Shown here: piece by piece, positions 27,788 through 36,527 of the stretch | How the letters are laid out: each line of letters starts with the position of its first letter | How positions within the stretch are numbered: the first letter of the stretch is position 1 | NCBI GenBank assembly: GCA_024666565.1 | Contig: CP088295.1 | Location: forward strand, 2,418,001 to 2,482,000 | DNA: 64,000 nucleotides | DNA from: Svornostia abyssi | GTDB lineage: Bacteria; Actinomycetota; Thermoleophilia; Solirubrobacterales; Solirubrobacteraceae | Direction of reading: 5' to 3' | Translations under genes and position numbers: made by a program | Notes under the pieces: generated by a model | Seen by the model: only the letters and a program-made list of their open reading frames with translations | Databases searched by the model: none | What the model was told of the DNA's origin: nothing

Positions 27788-28678
27788 TCATGCGAGACCT
27801 CGCGATTCACTCGCCACGATGCCCTCAGGGCGGAACTGCAGGAAGACGACGATCGCGAGGAACACGATCACCTTGCCGAGCGACGCCGAGCTCCAGTACT
27901 CCGCCAGCGAGTTCAGGATGCCGAGCGACAGCGCGGCGATGACGGCGCCGCGGAGGTGCCCGAGGCCACCGACGATCACGACGAGGAACGCGTCGATGAT
28001 GTAGTTGGTGCCGAGGTTCGGTCCCACCGAGCCCAGCTGGGTGATCGCGACGCCCGCCACGCCGGCGAGGCCGGAGCCCAGGAAGAACGTGCGCCGGTCG
28101 ACGCTCGGCGTGTTGATGCCGCTGGCGCCCGCCAGCTGGCGGTTCTGCATGACCGCGCGCATGCGGCGGCCCTGCTTGAGCTTCCCGACGACGACCCAGG
28201 CCGCGGCGGTGATCGCCAGCGAGAGCCCGATGATGAAGAGCCGGTTGTAGGCCATGTCGACGCCGGCGATGGTGATGCCGCCGTCGAGCCAGCTCGGGCT
28301 GACGACCTCGACGTTGTTGGCGCCGAAGATGTCGCGTGCGAGCTGCTGGAGGACGAGCGCGACGCCCCAGGTGACCAGCAGCGTGTCGAGTGGTCGTCCG
28401 TAGAGCCGTTTGATCAGCGTGATCTCGAGCAGGAGCCCCATGGCTCCGGCGACGACGAGCGCGATCGGAAGGGAGAGGAGGAACGCGTACGTGATCTGGT
28501 CCTTGCCCAGGACCTCCTGGAGCACGTACGTCGTGTAGGCGCCGAACATGATGAATTCGCCGTGCGCCATGTTGATGACGCCCATCTGGCCGAACGTGAA
28601 GGTCAGGCCGAGGGCGATGAGCAGCAGGATCGAGCCGTAGCTGACGCCTGCGAAGAGCTGGTTGAGGATGGCTTCCAT
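27788..28678 (-). CDS. urtB: Urea ABC transporter permease UrtB
   Basis: 296 aa, LivH-like permease with about eight TM helices. Family features: GLTFTFGQMGVINMAHGEFIMFGAYTTYVLQ and NRQLAGASGINTPSVDRRTFFLGSGLAGVAGVAITQLG. The ATG is preceded by GGAG about nine bases upstream. A strong hairpin sits between the end of urtA and this start and probably tunes the ratio of binding protein to permease. Confidence 0.95.
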   Translation of the reverse strand: MEAILNQLFAGVSYGSILLLIALGLTFTFGQMGVINMAHGEFIMFGAYTTYVLQEVLGKDQITYAFLLSLPIALVVAGAMGLLLEITLIKRLYGRPLDTLLVTWGVALVLQQLARDIFGANNVEVVSPSWLDGGITIAGVDMAYNRLFIIGLSLAITAAAWVVVGKLKQGRRMRAVMQNRQLAGASGINTPSVDRRTFFLGSGLAGVAGVAITQLGSVGPNLGTNYIIDAFLVVIVGGLGHLRGAVIAALSLGILNSLAEYWSSASLGKVIVFLAIVVFLQFRPEGIVASESRGLA

Positions 28679-28708
28679 GAGCTGGTGCTCCTGACGCGGG
28701 AAGGGCAG

Positions 28709-28738
28709 GGTGGGCGGGGCCGGTCAGCCCCGCCCACC
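28709..28738 (-). terminator. Intercistronic hairpin between urtA and urtB
   Basis: Perfect 12-base-pair stem: GGTGGGCGGGGC (28709-28720), loop of six (28721-28726), GCCCCGCCCACC (28727-28738). It follows the urtA stop by 12 bases and is not followed by a T tract, so an attenuator or mRNA-stabilising structure is more likely than full termination. Consistent with binding proteins being made in excess over permeases. Confidence 0.7.
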
Positions 28739-28750
28739 ACGCGAGCCCTG

Positions 28751-30024
28751 CTACCCGTCGACGGGCTTCATGCCCTTCGCCCAGGGGTAGGTCTCCAGGA
28801 ACGGATCGGGCTTGATCGGACCGTCGGACTCCCAGACGGTGTCGATGAGGCCTTCCTCGTTGATCACGCCGATGCGCGCGGTCTTGGTGATGTGCTGGTT
28901 CTCGCCATCGACCACGACCTTGCCTTCGGGGGCGTCGAACTCGAGCCCCTTCGAGGCCTCCTTGACCTTCTCGACGTCGGTCGTGCCGGCCTTCTCGACC
29001 GCGGCGGCCCAGAGGTAGACCGCGACGTACGCGGCCTCGATCGGGTCGTCGGTGACGCGGTCATCGCCGTAGGCGGCCTTGTAGGCCTTGACGAACTTCT
29101 CGTTCGCCGCGCCAGGGGTCGTCTGGTAGTAGTTCCACGCCACGATCTGGCCCTTGACCTTGTCGGCGCCGATCGCGCGGACTTCGTCCTCTGCGATTGA
29201 GACGGACACGATCGGCAGCTTCGAGGACGGCAGGCCGGCCCCGTCGAGCTGCTTGAAGAACGCGACGTTCGAGTCGCCGTTCAGCGTGTTGAAGACGGCG
29301 TCGGAATCGGAGGCCTTGACCTTGTTGACGATGGTCGAGAACTCCGTGGAGCCCAGCGGCGCGTACTCCTCACCGGTGATCTCCATGCCGTTCGCCTCGG
29401 CCCAGAGCTTGATCTCCTTGTTGGCCGTGCGCGGAAGACGTAGTCGCTGCCCACGAGGAACAGCTTCTTGACGCCCTTCTCCTCCTTCAGGTACTCGAGC
29501 GCCGGGATGATCTGCTGGTTGGTGGTGGCACCCGTGTAGAAGATGTACGGCGACGCCTCCATGCCCTCGTACTGGACGGGGTAGTACAGGAGCGCCTTGT
29601 TGCGCTCGAACACCGGAAGGACGGCCTTGCGGCTCGCTGACGTCCAGCAGCCGAACACGGCGGCGACCTTGTCCTCGGAGATGAGCTTCTGCGCCTTCTC
29701 CGCGAACGTCGGCCAGTCCGAGGCGCCGTCCTCGACGACCGGCTCGATCTGCTTGCCGAGCACGCCGCCCGCGGCGTTGATCTCCTTGATGGCGAGCTGC
29801 TCGGCGTCGACGACCGACTTCTCCGAGATCGCCATGGTCCCGCTCAGCGAGTGCAGGATGCCGACCTTGATGGTGTCGCCGGAATCGGCCGACGACGACG
29901 TGGCCGATCCGCTGCTGGACGACTCTTCATCGTCTGCGCCACAGCCGACGGCGACGAACGCCGACAGGCACATGACGAGGACTGCAAGCAGCCAATAACG
30001 GCTGCCCTTCTGACGCGTTGACAC
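28751..30024 (-). CDS. urtA: Urea-binding lipoprotein UrtA (frameshifted)
   Basis: About 425 aa after correction. Signal peptide with lipobox VAVGC, then a Ser-rich linker and a type I periplasmic binding fold with the UrtA signatures [44 protein letters not shown] and [11 protein letters not shown]. It delivers urea to UrtBC. The frame breaks at 29429-29437: SDYVF is followed by RARPT instead of PRTAN, exactly what loss of one C from TTCCCGC would cause; the protein then continues in another frame as [15 protein letters not shown] to [13 protein letters not shown] 30024 is favoured over GTG 30045 because an AGGGGGG lies about five bases upstream. Confidence 0.88.
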
Positions 30025-30133
30025 GAACCCCCCTAGGGTTTGCACAGTGATTCTTGAGCATACGACGGCGACGGTTCAGACACCGCCGTCTGCTCGCCCC
30101 GACAGCTTGCGGTGAGGCTTCTGGCTCCGCCTT

Positions 30134-30193
30134 CGACCGAGTGTCGAACGGGTGGGGTGAACGGGCCGACCGCGCGTCTCGCCCCGGGGTGAG
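30134..30193. promoter_or_regulatory. Three-block element upstream of urtA (matches ureA upstream)
   Basis: Block A CGACCGAGTGTCGAAC (30134-30149), a 17-base spacer, block B CGACCGCGCGT (30167-30177), then palindromic block C CTCGCCCCGGGGTGAG (30178-30193). Blocks A and B are identical, with identical spacing, to 31470-31513 upstream of ureA, while the spacer differs. Same strand orientation at both sites; here it lies between divergent urtA and the hypothetical gene at 30239. Candidate shared nitrogen or urea-responsive regulatory site; the binding protein is unknown. Confidence 0.6.
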
Positions 30194-30194
30194 G

Positions 30195-30222
30195 GGGTTC
30201 TCACCCACCCGGGTGAGAACCC
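30195..30222. promoter_or_regulatory. Perfect 12-bp inverted repeat
   Basis: GGGTTCTCACCC (30195-30206), spacer ACCC, GGGTGAGAACCC (30211-30222). The inner TCACCC...GGGTGA repeats the block C theme. It ends four bases before TAAGGT (30226-30231), a -10-like hexamer seven bases before the ATG at 30239, so it is well placed as an operator, or as a hairpin if transcribed toward urtA. Confidence 0.6.
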
Positions 30223-30238
30223 TCGTAAGGTCAGGCGC

Positions 30239-30727
30239 ATGCGGCATAGATTCACGGTGGAGATCGACGATGACGCGTGGGTGGGGACGCCGGGTGACGA
30301 GACGGCGGTCTCGAGCCCCATGGTCATGAGCATCGAGGTGATCGACGGCGACCGGGACGCGTTCTTCGAGCTGATCAACCCGCTGCTGCAATGGTCGCCC
30401 CCGGCGACGCCTGACGACGCGCCCGACGGCCCGTACAGTCTCGAGGCCGTGATCGGAAGGGTGTGGCGCACGGCGGCCGGCTTTCACACGCACAACGAGT
30501 TCGTCGTCCGTCAGCCCGACGGGAGGGCCGGCCTGTGGTGGAACGGTCCGCCCTGGCGCGAGCCCGTCCCGAACCTGAGGGCGCTCGCCGATGTGGTTGA
30601 GGACGAACTCGGGCAGTTCTGGTCCGACGCTGGGACGCAGGAGCTCGACATGCGCGCGGACCCTGACCCACCGCCGGTCTTCTGGTTCGGCCTCGATGAG
30701 GCGTCGCGAGCTGCGCTGGCGCGCTGA
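30239..30727 (+). CDS. Hypothetical protein, 162 aa
   Basis: No family recognised. Soluble, acidic, Pro/Trp-rich; notable stretches are GLWWNGPPWREPVP and PPPVFWFGLDEASRAALAR. No signal peptide, TM segment or catalytic motif seen. Support for being real: codon usage like its neighbours, an ATG start with TAAGGT seven bases upstream, and no overlap with other genes. It is divergent from urtA and shares the upstream region carrying the three-block element and the 28-base inverted repeat, so a link to urea or nitrogen status is possible but unproven. Confidence 0.6.
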   Translation: MRHRFTVEIDDDAWVGTPGDETAVSSPMVMSIEVIDGDRDAFFELINPLLQWSPPATPDDAPDGPYSLEAVIGRVWRTAAGFHTHNEFVVRQPDGRAGLWWNGPPWREPVPNLRALADVVEDELGQFWSDAGTQELDMRADPDPPPVFWFGLDEASRAALAR

Positions 30728-30753
30728 CATAAGTAGCGTCTATGCTTGAAGCA

Positions 30754-31038
30754 ATGACGCCACAACAGCTCAAGTCTGAAGTGGGCATCCGCGAGTTGCA
30801 CAACCAGCTCAGCCGATATGTGCGGCATGTGCGGGAGGGCGGCGAAGTCGTCGTCACGATGCACGGAAAGGCAGTCGCGCGGCTCACCCCGATCGAGGAG
30901 CGGCCGGATCCGCTCGCCGATCTACGCGCCCGGGGGCTCGTCACTGAACCCGCACGACCCAAGCGGCCGATCGATCCTGACACGCTGGTGCAGGCCTCGG
31001 GCTCGGTGTCCGAGCTCGTGCGTGATCAGCGCCGGTGA
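30754..31038 (+). CDS. Phd/YefM-type antitoxin
   Basis: 94 aa. The VGIRELHNQLSRYVRHVREGGEVVVTMHGKAVARLTPI segment is the Phd/YefM DNA-binding fold; the C-terminal tail (after residue 60) is the usual disordered toxin-binding part. ATG 30754 is chosen because TATGCT lies seven bases before it; ATG 30742 is in frame and adds four residues. GTGA overlap with the PIN-domain toxin makes this a classic toxin-antitoxin pair with probable autorepression. Confidence 0.88.
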   Translation: MTPQQLKSEVGIRELHNQLSRYVRHVREGGEVVVTMHGKAVARLTPIEERPDPLADLRARGLVTEPARPKRPIDPDTLVQASGSVSELVRDQRR

Positions 31039-31451
31039 CGGTGTACTTCGACACCTCGGCGGTGGTCAAGGTCGTGATCGCCGAGGAAGGGTCGCGCGAG
31101 GCGGTATCGCTCTGGAACGCCGCGACGTCGGTGATCCTCGGCGAGCTGGCGTACCCCGAGGCTCGGGCCGCCATCGCTGCGGCACGGCGGGCGCGGAGGC
31201 TTGGAGGGCAGACCTACGTGCGCGCTGTCGCCGGCATCGAGGAGCTCGTATCTGACGCTCTCATCATCGGGGTCGACCGAGCGCTGGCGCGCAACGCGGG
31301 GGATCTCGCAGACCAGCACGCGCTGCGGGGCTACGACGCGGTGCACCTTGCATCCGCGCTCGCCGCAGACGTGGATGTCGTGGTGACATGGGATCGCGAT
31401 CTGGCGCGTGCGGTGGTCGCGAGTGGCATCGCTGCGGCGCCCGCGCTGTGA
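31035..31451 (+). CDS. vapC: VapC-family PIN-domain ribonuclease toxin
   Basis: 138 aa. PIN-domain metal-binding acids are all in place: D in YFDTSAVVK, E in ILGELAYPEARA, D in GYDAVHLASAL and D in VVVTWDRDLA. VapC toxins are Mg-dependent RNases, often cutting tRNA or rRNA loops, neutralised by the cognate antitoxin. GTG 31035 overlaps the antitoxin stop. The pair sits between the urt and ure operons. Confidence 0.9.
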   Translation: MTVYFDTSAVVKVVIAEEGSREAVSLWNAATSVILGELAYPEARAAIAAARRARRLGGQTYVRAVAGIEELVSDALIIGVDRALARNAGDLADQHALRGYDAVHLASALAADVDVVVTWDRDLARAVVASGIAAAPAL

Positions 31452-31469
31452 ACGAATGTCCTCCAATTC

Positions 31470-31528
31470 CGACCGAGTGTCGAACCATCCGCACCACCCG
31501 CTCGACCGCGCGTACTCACCCCGGGTGA
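31470..31528 (+). promoter_or_regulatory. Three-block element upstream of ureA
   Basis: Block A CGACCGAGTGTCGAAC (31470-31485), 17-base spacer, block B CGACCGCGCGT (31503-31513), block C core TCACCCCGGGTGA (31516-31528). Blocks A and B match the urtA upstream region exactly and with the same spacing; block C matches the palindrome at 16309-16321 exactly. The element ends 42 bases before the ureA start. Confidence 0.6.
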
Positions 31529-31570
31529 AGCCTCTTCCCAGCAGGGATTCCGTGTGGTTGACTCGCCGCC

Positions 31571-31876
31571 GTGCGCCTCACGCCATCCGACCAGGAGAAG
31601 CTGTTGCTGTCCGTCGCGGGGATGGTCGCGCGCGACCGGCGTGACCGGGGCGTGAAGCTCAACCACCCGGAAGCCACGGCGCTGTTGTGCTGCTGGGTGA
31701 TGGAGCGCGCCCGCGATGGTGACGCGACCGTGGAGCAGCTCATGGCCGACGGCCGCGAGGTGCTCGGCCGCGCGGACGTCATGGAGGGCGTGCCGGAGCT
31801 GCTCGATGAGGTGCAGGTCGAGGCGACGTTTCCGGACGGGCGCAAGCTCGTGACCCTGCACCACCCCATCGCATGA
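31571..31876 (+). CDS. ureA: Urease gamma subunit
   Basis: 101 aa, full Ure[40 protein letters not shown], then [43 protein letters not shown]. Small structural subunit of the UreABC trimer. GTG start; ATGA overlap with ureB. First gene of ureABCFGD, with the shared three-block element 42-100 bases upstream. Confidence 0.96.
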   Translation: MRLTPSDQEKLLLSVAGMVARDRRDRGVKLNHPEATALLCCWVMERARDGDATVEQLMADGREVLGRADVMEGVPELLDEVQVEATFPDGRKLVTLHHPIA

Positions 31877-32172
31877 GCCTCGTTCCCGGAGAGATCGTGG
31901 CCGCGGAGGGTGAGCTCGAGCTGGCGCCGTCGCGGGAGCGGCGCATCATCGAGGTGCTGAACACCGGCGACCGGCCGATCCAGGTCGGTTCGCACTTTCA
32001 CTTCGCCGATGTGAATCGCGCGCTGGAGTTCGAGCGCGACGCGGCCGTGGGGTTCCGGCTCGACATCTTCGCCGGGACGTCCGTGCGGTTCGAGCCGGGG
32101 GCGTCGAAGGACGTCACGCTCGTCGCGCTCGGGGGCGAACAGCGGGTGCCCGGCCTGCAGGTGAAGCCCTGA
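31873..32172 (+). CDS. ureB: Urease beta subunit
   Basis: 99 aa. Conserved [44 protein letters not shown] and [21 protein letters not shown]. Structural subunit that packs on UreC. Starts in the ureA stop and overlaps ureC by one base, indicating coupled translation in stoichiometric amounts. No gamma-beta fusion. Confidence 0.96.
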   Translation: MSLVPGEIVAAEGELELAPSRERRIIEVLNTGDRPIQVGSHFHFADVNRALEFERDAAVGFRLDIFAGTSVRFEPGASKDVTLVALGGEQRVPGLQVKP

Positions 32173-33875
32173 TGGCCTTCGATCGCCAGCGCTACGCCGA
32201 GCTCCTCGGCCCGACGGTCGGGGACAAGGTCCGCCTCGCCGACACCGACCTCTGGATCGAGGTCGAGGAGGACCGCTGCGTCAGCGGCGACGAGGTCGTC
32301 TTCGGCGGCGGCAAGACCATCCGCGAGTCGATGCTCCAGGGCACCACCACCCGCGCGGAGGGCGCGCCCGACCTCATCATCACGAACGCGCTGGTGCTCG
32401 ACCACTGGGGCATCGTCAAGGCCGACGTCGGCATCCGCGACGGGCGGATCGTCGCGCTCGGCAAGGCCGGCAACCCGGACATCATGGACGGCGTCACGCC
32501 GGGGCTGCACATCGGCGCGAACACCGACGTGGTCGCGGGCGAAGGCAAGATCCTCACCGCCGGCGCGATCGACTGCCACGTGCACTTCATCACCCCGACC
32601 ATCGTCGACGAGGCGCTCGCCAGCGGCGTGACCACGATCATCGGCGGCGGCGCCGGTCCCACCCACGGCACGCTGGCCACGACGTGCACCGTCGCGGGCG
32701 CCATGCGGCTCATGCACCGCGCGCTCGACACGCTGCCCATGAACGTCCTGCTGCTGGGCAAGGGCAACACGGTCAGCGCGGCGGCGCTCGCCGAGCAGGT
32801 CCTCGCGGGCGCGGGCGGGTTCAAGCTGCACGAGGACTGGGGATCGACCCCCGCGGCGATCGACACGTGCCTGACGGCGTGCGAGCGCTGGGGCGTGCAG
32901 GCGGCGATCCACACGGACACGCTGAACGAGGCCGGCTACCTCGAATCGACGATGGGCGCCATCGCCGGGCGGGGCATCCACGCCTACCACACGGAGGGCG
33001 CGGGCGGCGGGCATGCGCCGGACATCATCGCCATCGCGTCGCACCCGAACGTGCTGCCGTCGTCGACGAACCCCACGCGCCCGCACACCATCAACACGCT
33101 GGCCGAGCATCAGGACATGCTCATCGTCTGCCACCACCTCAACCCGAAGGTGCCCGAGGACCTGGCGTTCGCCGAGTCGCGCATCCGGGAGTCGACGATG
33201 GCCGCGGAGGATGTGCTGCACGACCTCGGGGCGATCTCCATGATCGGCTCGGACTCCCAGGCGATGGGCCGGGTGGGGGAGACGATCATCCGCACCTGGC
33301 AGACCGCGCACGCGATGAAGCACCGCCGGGGCCAGCTCTCCGCGATGGAGCGCGCCGACAACGAGCGGGCCAAGCGCTACATCGCGAAGTACACGATCGC
33401 GCCGGCCGTGTCGCACGGCATCGACGGGGTCGTCGGCTCGGTCGAGCCGGGCAAGCTCGCCGACCTCGTCCTGTGGGACCCCGGCTTCTTCGGCATCCGC
33501 CCGAACCTCGTCATCAAGGGCGGCGCGGTGGCGTGGGCGCCGATCGGGGACGCGAACGCGTCGATCCCCACGCCGCAGCCGATCCTCATGCGCCCGATGT
33601 TCGGGGCGAGCCCGGCCGCGGCGCCCGAGCACGCGGTGACGTTCGTGGCGCCCGAGGCGCTGGCCGACGGCGTGGCCGAGCGGCTGGAACTGGCGCGCGC
33701 CCTGGAGCCGGTCACCGACACGCGCACCGTCACGAAGGCCGACCTGCCGAACAACACCGCGACCCCGGACATCGCGGTCGACCCCGAGACGTTCGTCGTC
33801 ACCGTCGAGGGTGAGGCGATCGATCCCATGCCCGTCTCCGAGCTGCCGCTCGCGCAGCGGTACTCACTGTTCTGA
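32172..33875 (+). CDS. ureC: Urease alpha subunit (catalytic, dinuclear nickel)
   Basis: 567 aa, full length. Hydrolyses urea to ammonia and carbamate. All nickel ligands are visible: H136 and H138 (CHVHFI), carbamylated K218 ([12 protein letters not shown]), H247 ([11 protein letters not shown]), H273 ([10 protein letters not shown]) and D361 ([10 protein letters not shown]); the flap region has [11 protein letters not shown]. Should be an active enzyme once loaded with Ni by the accessory proteins encoded downstream. Confidence 0.98.
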   Translation: MAFDRQRYAELLGPTVGDKVRLADTDLWIEVEEDRCVSGDEVVFGGGKTIRESMLQGTTTRAEGAPDLIITNALVLDHWGIVKADVGIRDGRIVALGKAGNPDIMDGVTPGLHIGANTDVVAGEGKILTAGAIDCHVHFITPTIVDEALASGVTTIIGGGAGPTHGTLATTCTVAGAMRLMHRALDTLPMNVLLLGKGNTVSAAALAEQVLAGAGGFKLHEDWGSTPAAIDTCLTACERWGVQAAIHTDTLNEAGYLESTMGAIAGRGIHAYHTEGAGGGHAPDIIAIASHPNVLPSSTNPTRPHTINTLAEHQDMLIVCHHLNPKVPEDLAFAESRIRESTMAAEDVLHDLGAISMIGSDSQAMGRVGETIIRTWQTAHAMKHRRGQLSAMERADNERAKRYIAKYTIAPAVSHGIDGVVGSVEPGKLADLVLWDPGFFGIRPNLVIKGGAVAWAPIGDANASIPTPQPILMRPMFGASPAAAPEHAVTFVAPEALADGVAERLELARALEPVTDTRTVTKADLPNNTATPDIAVDPETFVVTVEGEAIDPMPVSELPLAQRYSLF

Positions 33876-34516
33876 TGGCGAGTTCCGCCCTCGAACTGCT
33901 CCTCGCCGACGGCCGCACGCCGACCGGCGGCTTCGCGCACTCGGGTGGCCTGGAGGCCGCGGGCCTCACCGCACCGGAGGTGCCGCACTTCCTTCGCGCC
34001 CGGCTGCGGACGGTGGGGCTCATCGACGCGTCGGTGGCCGCGCGCGCCGCGGCGGGCGACGACCCGCTCGAACTCGACGACGCCTGGGCGGCCCGCACGC
34101 CGGTGCCGGCGCTCCGCGACGCCGGGCGGCGGCTGGGCCGCGCGCTGCTGCGCCTCGGCCTGCGGCTGTGGCCCGACTCGCCGCTGGACTCCTACGCGGC
34201 GGCGTCGGCGACCACGCCTCGGCCGGTCGTGCTCGGTCTCGCCGGACGCGCCGCCGGCATGGAGCCGATCGCGGCGGCCCGCCTGTCGCTCTACGACGAC
34301 GCCGCGACGGTGACGTCGGCGGCGCCGAAGCTGCTCGCCGTCGACGCACTCGACACGGCCGCGTGGCTCGCCGGGGTCGCGCCGCTCATCGACGCGCTGG
34401 CCGCGCGCGCCGCCGCGCTTGGCCCGACCGACCCGCTGCCCGCCCCGAGCACCCCGCTGCTCGACCGCCGGGCGCACGCTCATCACACCGAGGATCGGAG
34501 GCTCTTTGTCAGCTGA
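33875..34516 (+). CDS. ureF: Urease accessory protein UreF
   Basis: 213 aa, all-helical and diverged but with the family N-terminus [23 protein letters not shown] and the [27 protein letters not shown] core. Part of the UreD-UreF-UreG complex that delivers nickel and gates GTP hydrolysis by UreG. One-base overlap with ureC; its 3' end overlaps the ureG start by eleven bases. Confidence 0.85.
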   Translation: MASSALELLLADGRTPTGGFAHSGGLEAAGLTAPEVPHFLRARLRTVGLIDASVAARAAAGDDPLELDDAWAARTPVPALRDAGRRLGRALLRLGLRLWPDSPLDSYAAASATTPRPVVLGLAGRAAGMEPIAAARLSLYDDAATVTSAAPKLLAVDALDTAAWLAGVAPLIDALAARAAALGPTDPLPAPSTPLLDRRAHAHHTEDRRLFVS

Positions 34517-35228
34517 ACCGGAACGGGCCCTGCGGGTCGGCATCGCCGGCCCCGTCGGCACCGGCAAGAGCTCGCTCGCGGCCGCGCTCTGCGGCGCGCT
34601 GAGCGACGAGCTGCGCCTCGGCGTGGTCACGAACGACATCTACACCGACGAGGACGCGCGCTTCCTGCGCAGCCAGGGCGTGCTGGCGCCCGAGCGGATT
34701 GTCGCGGTGCAGACGGGCTGCTGCCCGCACACCGCGATCCGCGACGACGTCAGCGAGAACCTGCTCGCCGTCGAGACCCTCGAAGCGGCCGAGGGGCCGC
34801 TCGACATCGTCTTCGTGGAGTCCGGCGGGGACAACCTCACCGCGACGTTCTCCCCGGCGCTCGCCGACACGCAGATCTTCGTCCTGGACTGCGCGGGCGG
34901 CGACGACGTGCCGCGCAAGGGCGGGCCGGGCGTCGAGCGCGCCGACCTGCTCGTCATCAACAAGATCGACATCGCCCCGCTCGTCGGCGCGAGCGTCGAG
35001 CGGATGGTCAGCGACGCGAACGACCGCCGCGAGGGCCGCCCGACGTTCCCGACGTCGCTGCGCGCGCCCGACGATGTCGTGCGCGTTGCCGACTGGGTGC
35101 GTGGCGAGCTGGCTCGGCACCGCGCCGGGGAACTCGTTCCCGCCGACCCGGGGCCGATGGCCCCGCACGTGCACGCCGCGGACGACCATCACCACGACCA
35201 CGAGCATTCCCACGCCCACACGCATTGA
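34506..35228 (+). CDS. ureG: Urease accessory GTPase UreG with C-terminal His-rich tail
   Basis: 240 aa. SIMIBI GTPase that powers Ni insertion: P-loop [10 protein letters not shown], metal site in [13 protein letters not shown] (CPH motif), [13 protein letters not shown] and base-specific NKID. TTG 34506 is the chosen start: a GGAGG lies five bases upstream and the N-terminus then fits the family. The last 20 residues, [20 protein letters not shown], contain ten His: a metal-binding tail, where His-rich segments of other UreGs are usually N-terminal. No ureE is in the operon, so this tail may take over Ni storage or delivery. Confidence 0.93.
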   Translation: MSAEPERALRVGIAGPVGTGKSSLAAALCGALSDELRLGVVTNDIYTDEDARFLRSQGVLAPERIVAVQTGCCPHTAIRDDVSENLLAVETLEAAEGPLDIVFVESGGDNLTATFSPALADTQIFVLDCAGGDDVPRKGGPGVERADLLVINKIDIAPLVGASVERMVSDANDRREGRPTFPTSLRAPDDVVRVADWVRGELARHRAGELVPADPGPMAPHVHAADDHHHDHEHSHAHTH

Positions 35229-35983
35229 GATCACCTGCGCGCGCGACGGCGCCGCGACCCGGCTGACCCGCCTGGCGGGCGGCGGGCTGCTGCGCCCGCG
35301 GATCCTGTCCACGGACGGGGACGTCGCGCGGGTCGCGCTCGTGCAGACCGCCGCGTCGCTGCTGGCGGGCGACCGGCTGGAGATCGACGTGCGGTGCGGG
35401 CCGGGCGCGAGGCTGCGGCTGGTGGACGTCGCGGCGCTCGTCGCGCATGACGTGCGCGGGGGCGAGCCCGCGCAGGTCGAGGTGCGGCTGGAGGTCGGCG
35501 CACGCGCGAGGCTGGAGTGGGAGGCGCAGCCCCTGGTGCTGGCCGCAGGCAGCGCGGTACGCCGCCACACCGAGGTGGAGCTGCGCCGGGGCGCCGCCGC
35601 GCTGCTGCGCGACACGCTCGTGCTCGGCCGTGCGGGAGAGCTCGCCGGGCGCCTGTCGACGCACACCGACGTCCGGCACGAGAGCCGCCCGCTGCACGCC
35701 GAGGCGCTGGACACGGGGGACGTGGGGCTCCTGCGGTCGCCCGGCGGTGCTGGGCAGCGCGAAGGTGCTCGACACGCTCGCGCTCTACGGCGTCCGTGTC
35801 GAGGACGACGGGGCGTTCCAGCTGGCGGGCGCCGGGACGGTGCGGCAGGAACTCGCGGGTTCGCTCGCGGCGGCCACCCGCGTCTACGGCGATGCGCCCG
35901 CGCGGTGGCGGCGCGCCCTGCTGGCGGCCGGCGGTGACCGGGGTGGCGCCGCCGCCGCGCCACCCGCCCGCGCTGCGGCCTGA
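35224..35983 (+). CDS. ureD: Urease accessory protein UreD (frameshifted, start uncertain)
   Basis: About 250 aa after correction, scaffold of the UreDFG complex on urease. Typical features: [49 protein letters not shown], then [19 protein letters not shown] +1 insertion at GG 35743-35744 breaks the frame after GLLRSP; with one G removed it continues [29 protein letters not shown] and so on. No ATG, GTG or TTG is in frame near the beginning; ATT at 35224, overlapping the ureG stop, is the only obvious candidate, otherwise the start lies inside ureG. Last gene of the ure operon; convergent with the usp gene. Confidence 0.75.
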
Positions 35984-35987
35984 CCGT

Positions 35988-36527
35988 TCAGACGGCGACC
36001 GGCACCGGCCGCGTCGCGGCGCCCGGGCGCAGCACGAGGATCTCGCACGCGTCGCGCTCGAGCAGCCACGCGACATCCTCGGGGGCGAGCCCGTCGGTCT
36101 GCGGCGTGGCGACCGCGACGACGATCCGGTCGAACCGTTCGTTGGCGATCGCCTCGCGCAGCGCGTGGCGAACGGTGCGCCCGCGCTCGATCCGGGTGTC
36201 GACCGCGATGCCCTGCGTGGCGGCGCGCTGCTCGATGGCTTCGAACACCGGCATCGCGGCCAGCGCCGCTCCCGGGATGGCCGCCGTCAGCGGGAGGTCC
36301 ATCGGCACCGGCGCGAGATACGCCGGGACGAGGACGGCGTCCTCGGCACGGGCCAGCCGCAGCGTCGCGTCCAGGGCGCGCTGGGACACCGCCGAGCCGA
36401 CGAACGGGAAGAGGATGCGATGCGCGGCCGGGTCGAGCTCGGCTGCCCGGCGGCGGCGCACGAGCAGGACGCCGAGGACCGCGACCGCGATGGCGAGCGG
36501 GATGGCGATGAGCTCGAGCGGGCTCAC
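35988..36527 (-). CDS. Membrane-anchored universal stress protein-like domain
   Basis: 179 aa. One N-terminal TM helix (about residues 4-22) followed by a single Usp fold (ILFPFVGSAVSQRALDATLRLARAEDAVLVPAYL, then ERFDRIVVAVATPQTDGLAPEDVAWLLERDACEILVLRPG). The G-2x-G-9x-G ATP loop is not clear, so it may bind another nucleotide or act as a partner. GTG 36527 overlaps the stop of the KdpD N-terminal-domain gene (GTGA), making it the last gene of the kdp operon. KdpD Usp domains bind c-di-AMP in other bacteria; whether this one does is unknown. Confidence 0.65.
   Translation of the reverse strand: MSPLELIAIPLAIAVAVLGVLLVRRRRAAELDPAAHRILFPFVGSAVSQRALDATLRLARAEDAVLVPAYLAPVPMDLPLTAAIPGAALAAMPVFEAIEQRAATQGIAVDTRIERGRTVRHALREAIANERFDRIVVAVATPQTDGLAPEDVAWLLERDACEILVLRPGAATRPVPVAV

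Noticed and set aside
30134..30177. Reading the urt/ure shared blocks as GlnR boxes (GTnAC-n6-GAAAC)
   Set aside because: Only a weak match to half-sites; the conserved blocks and 17-base spacer do not follow the GlnR spacing.
30754..31451. Treating the VapBC pair and 46457-48133 as a defence island
   Set aside because: Two ordinary toxin-antitoxin pairs 15 kb apart among housekeeping genes, with no nuclease, helicase, reverse transcriptase or restriction genes nearby.
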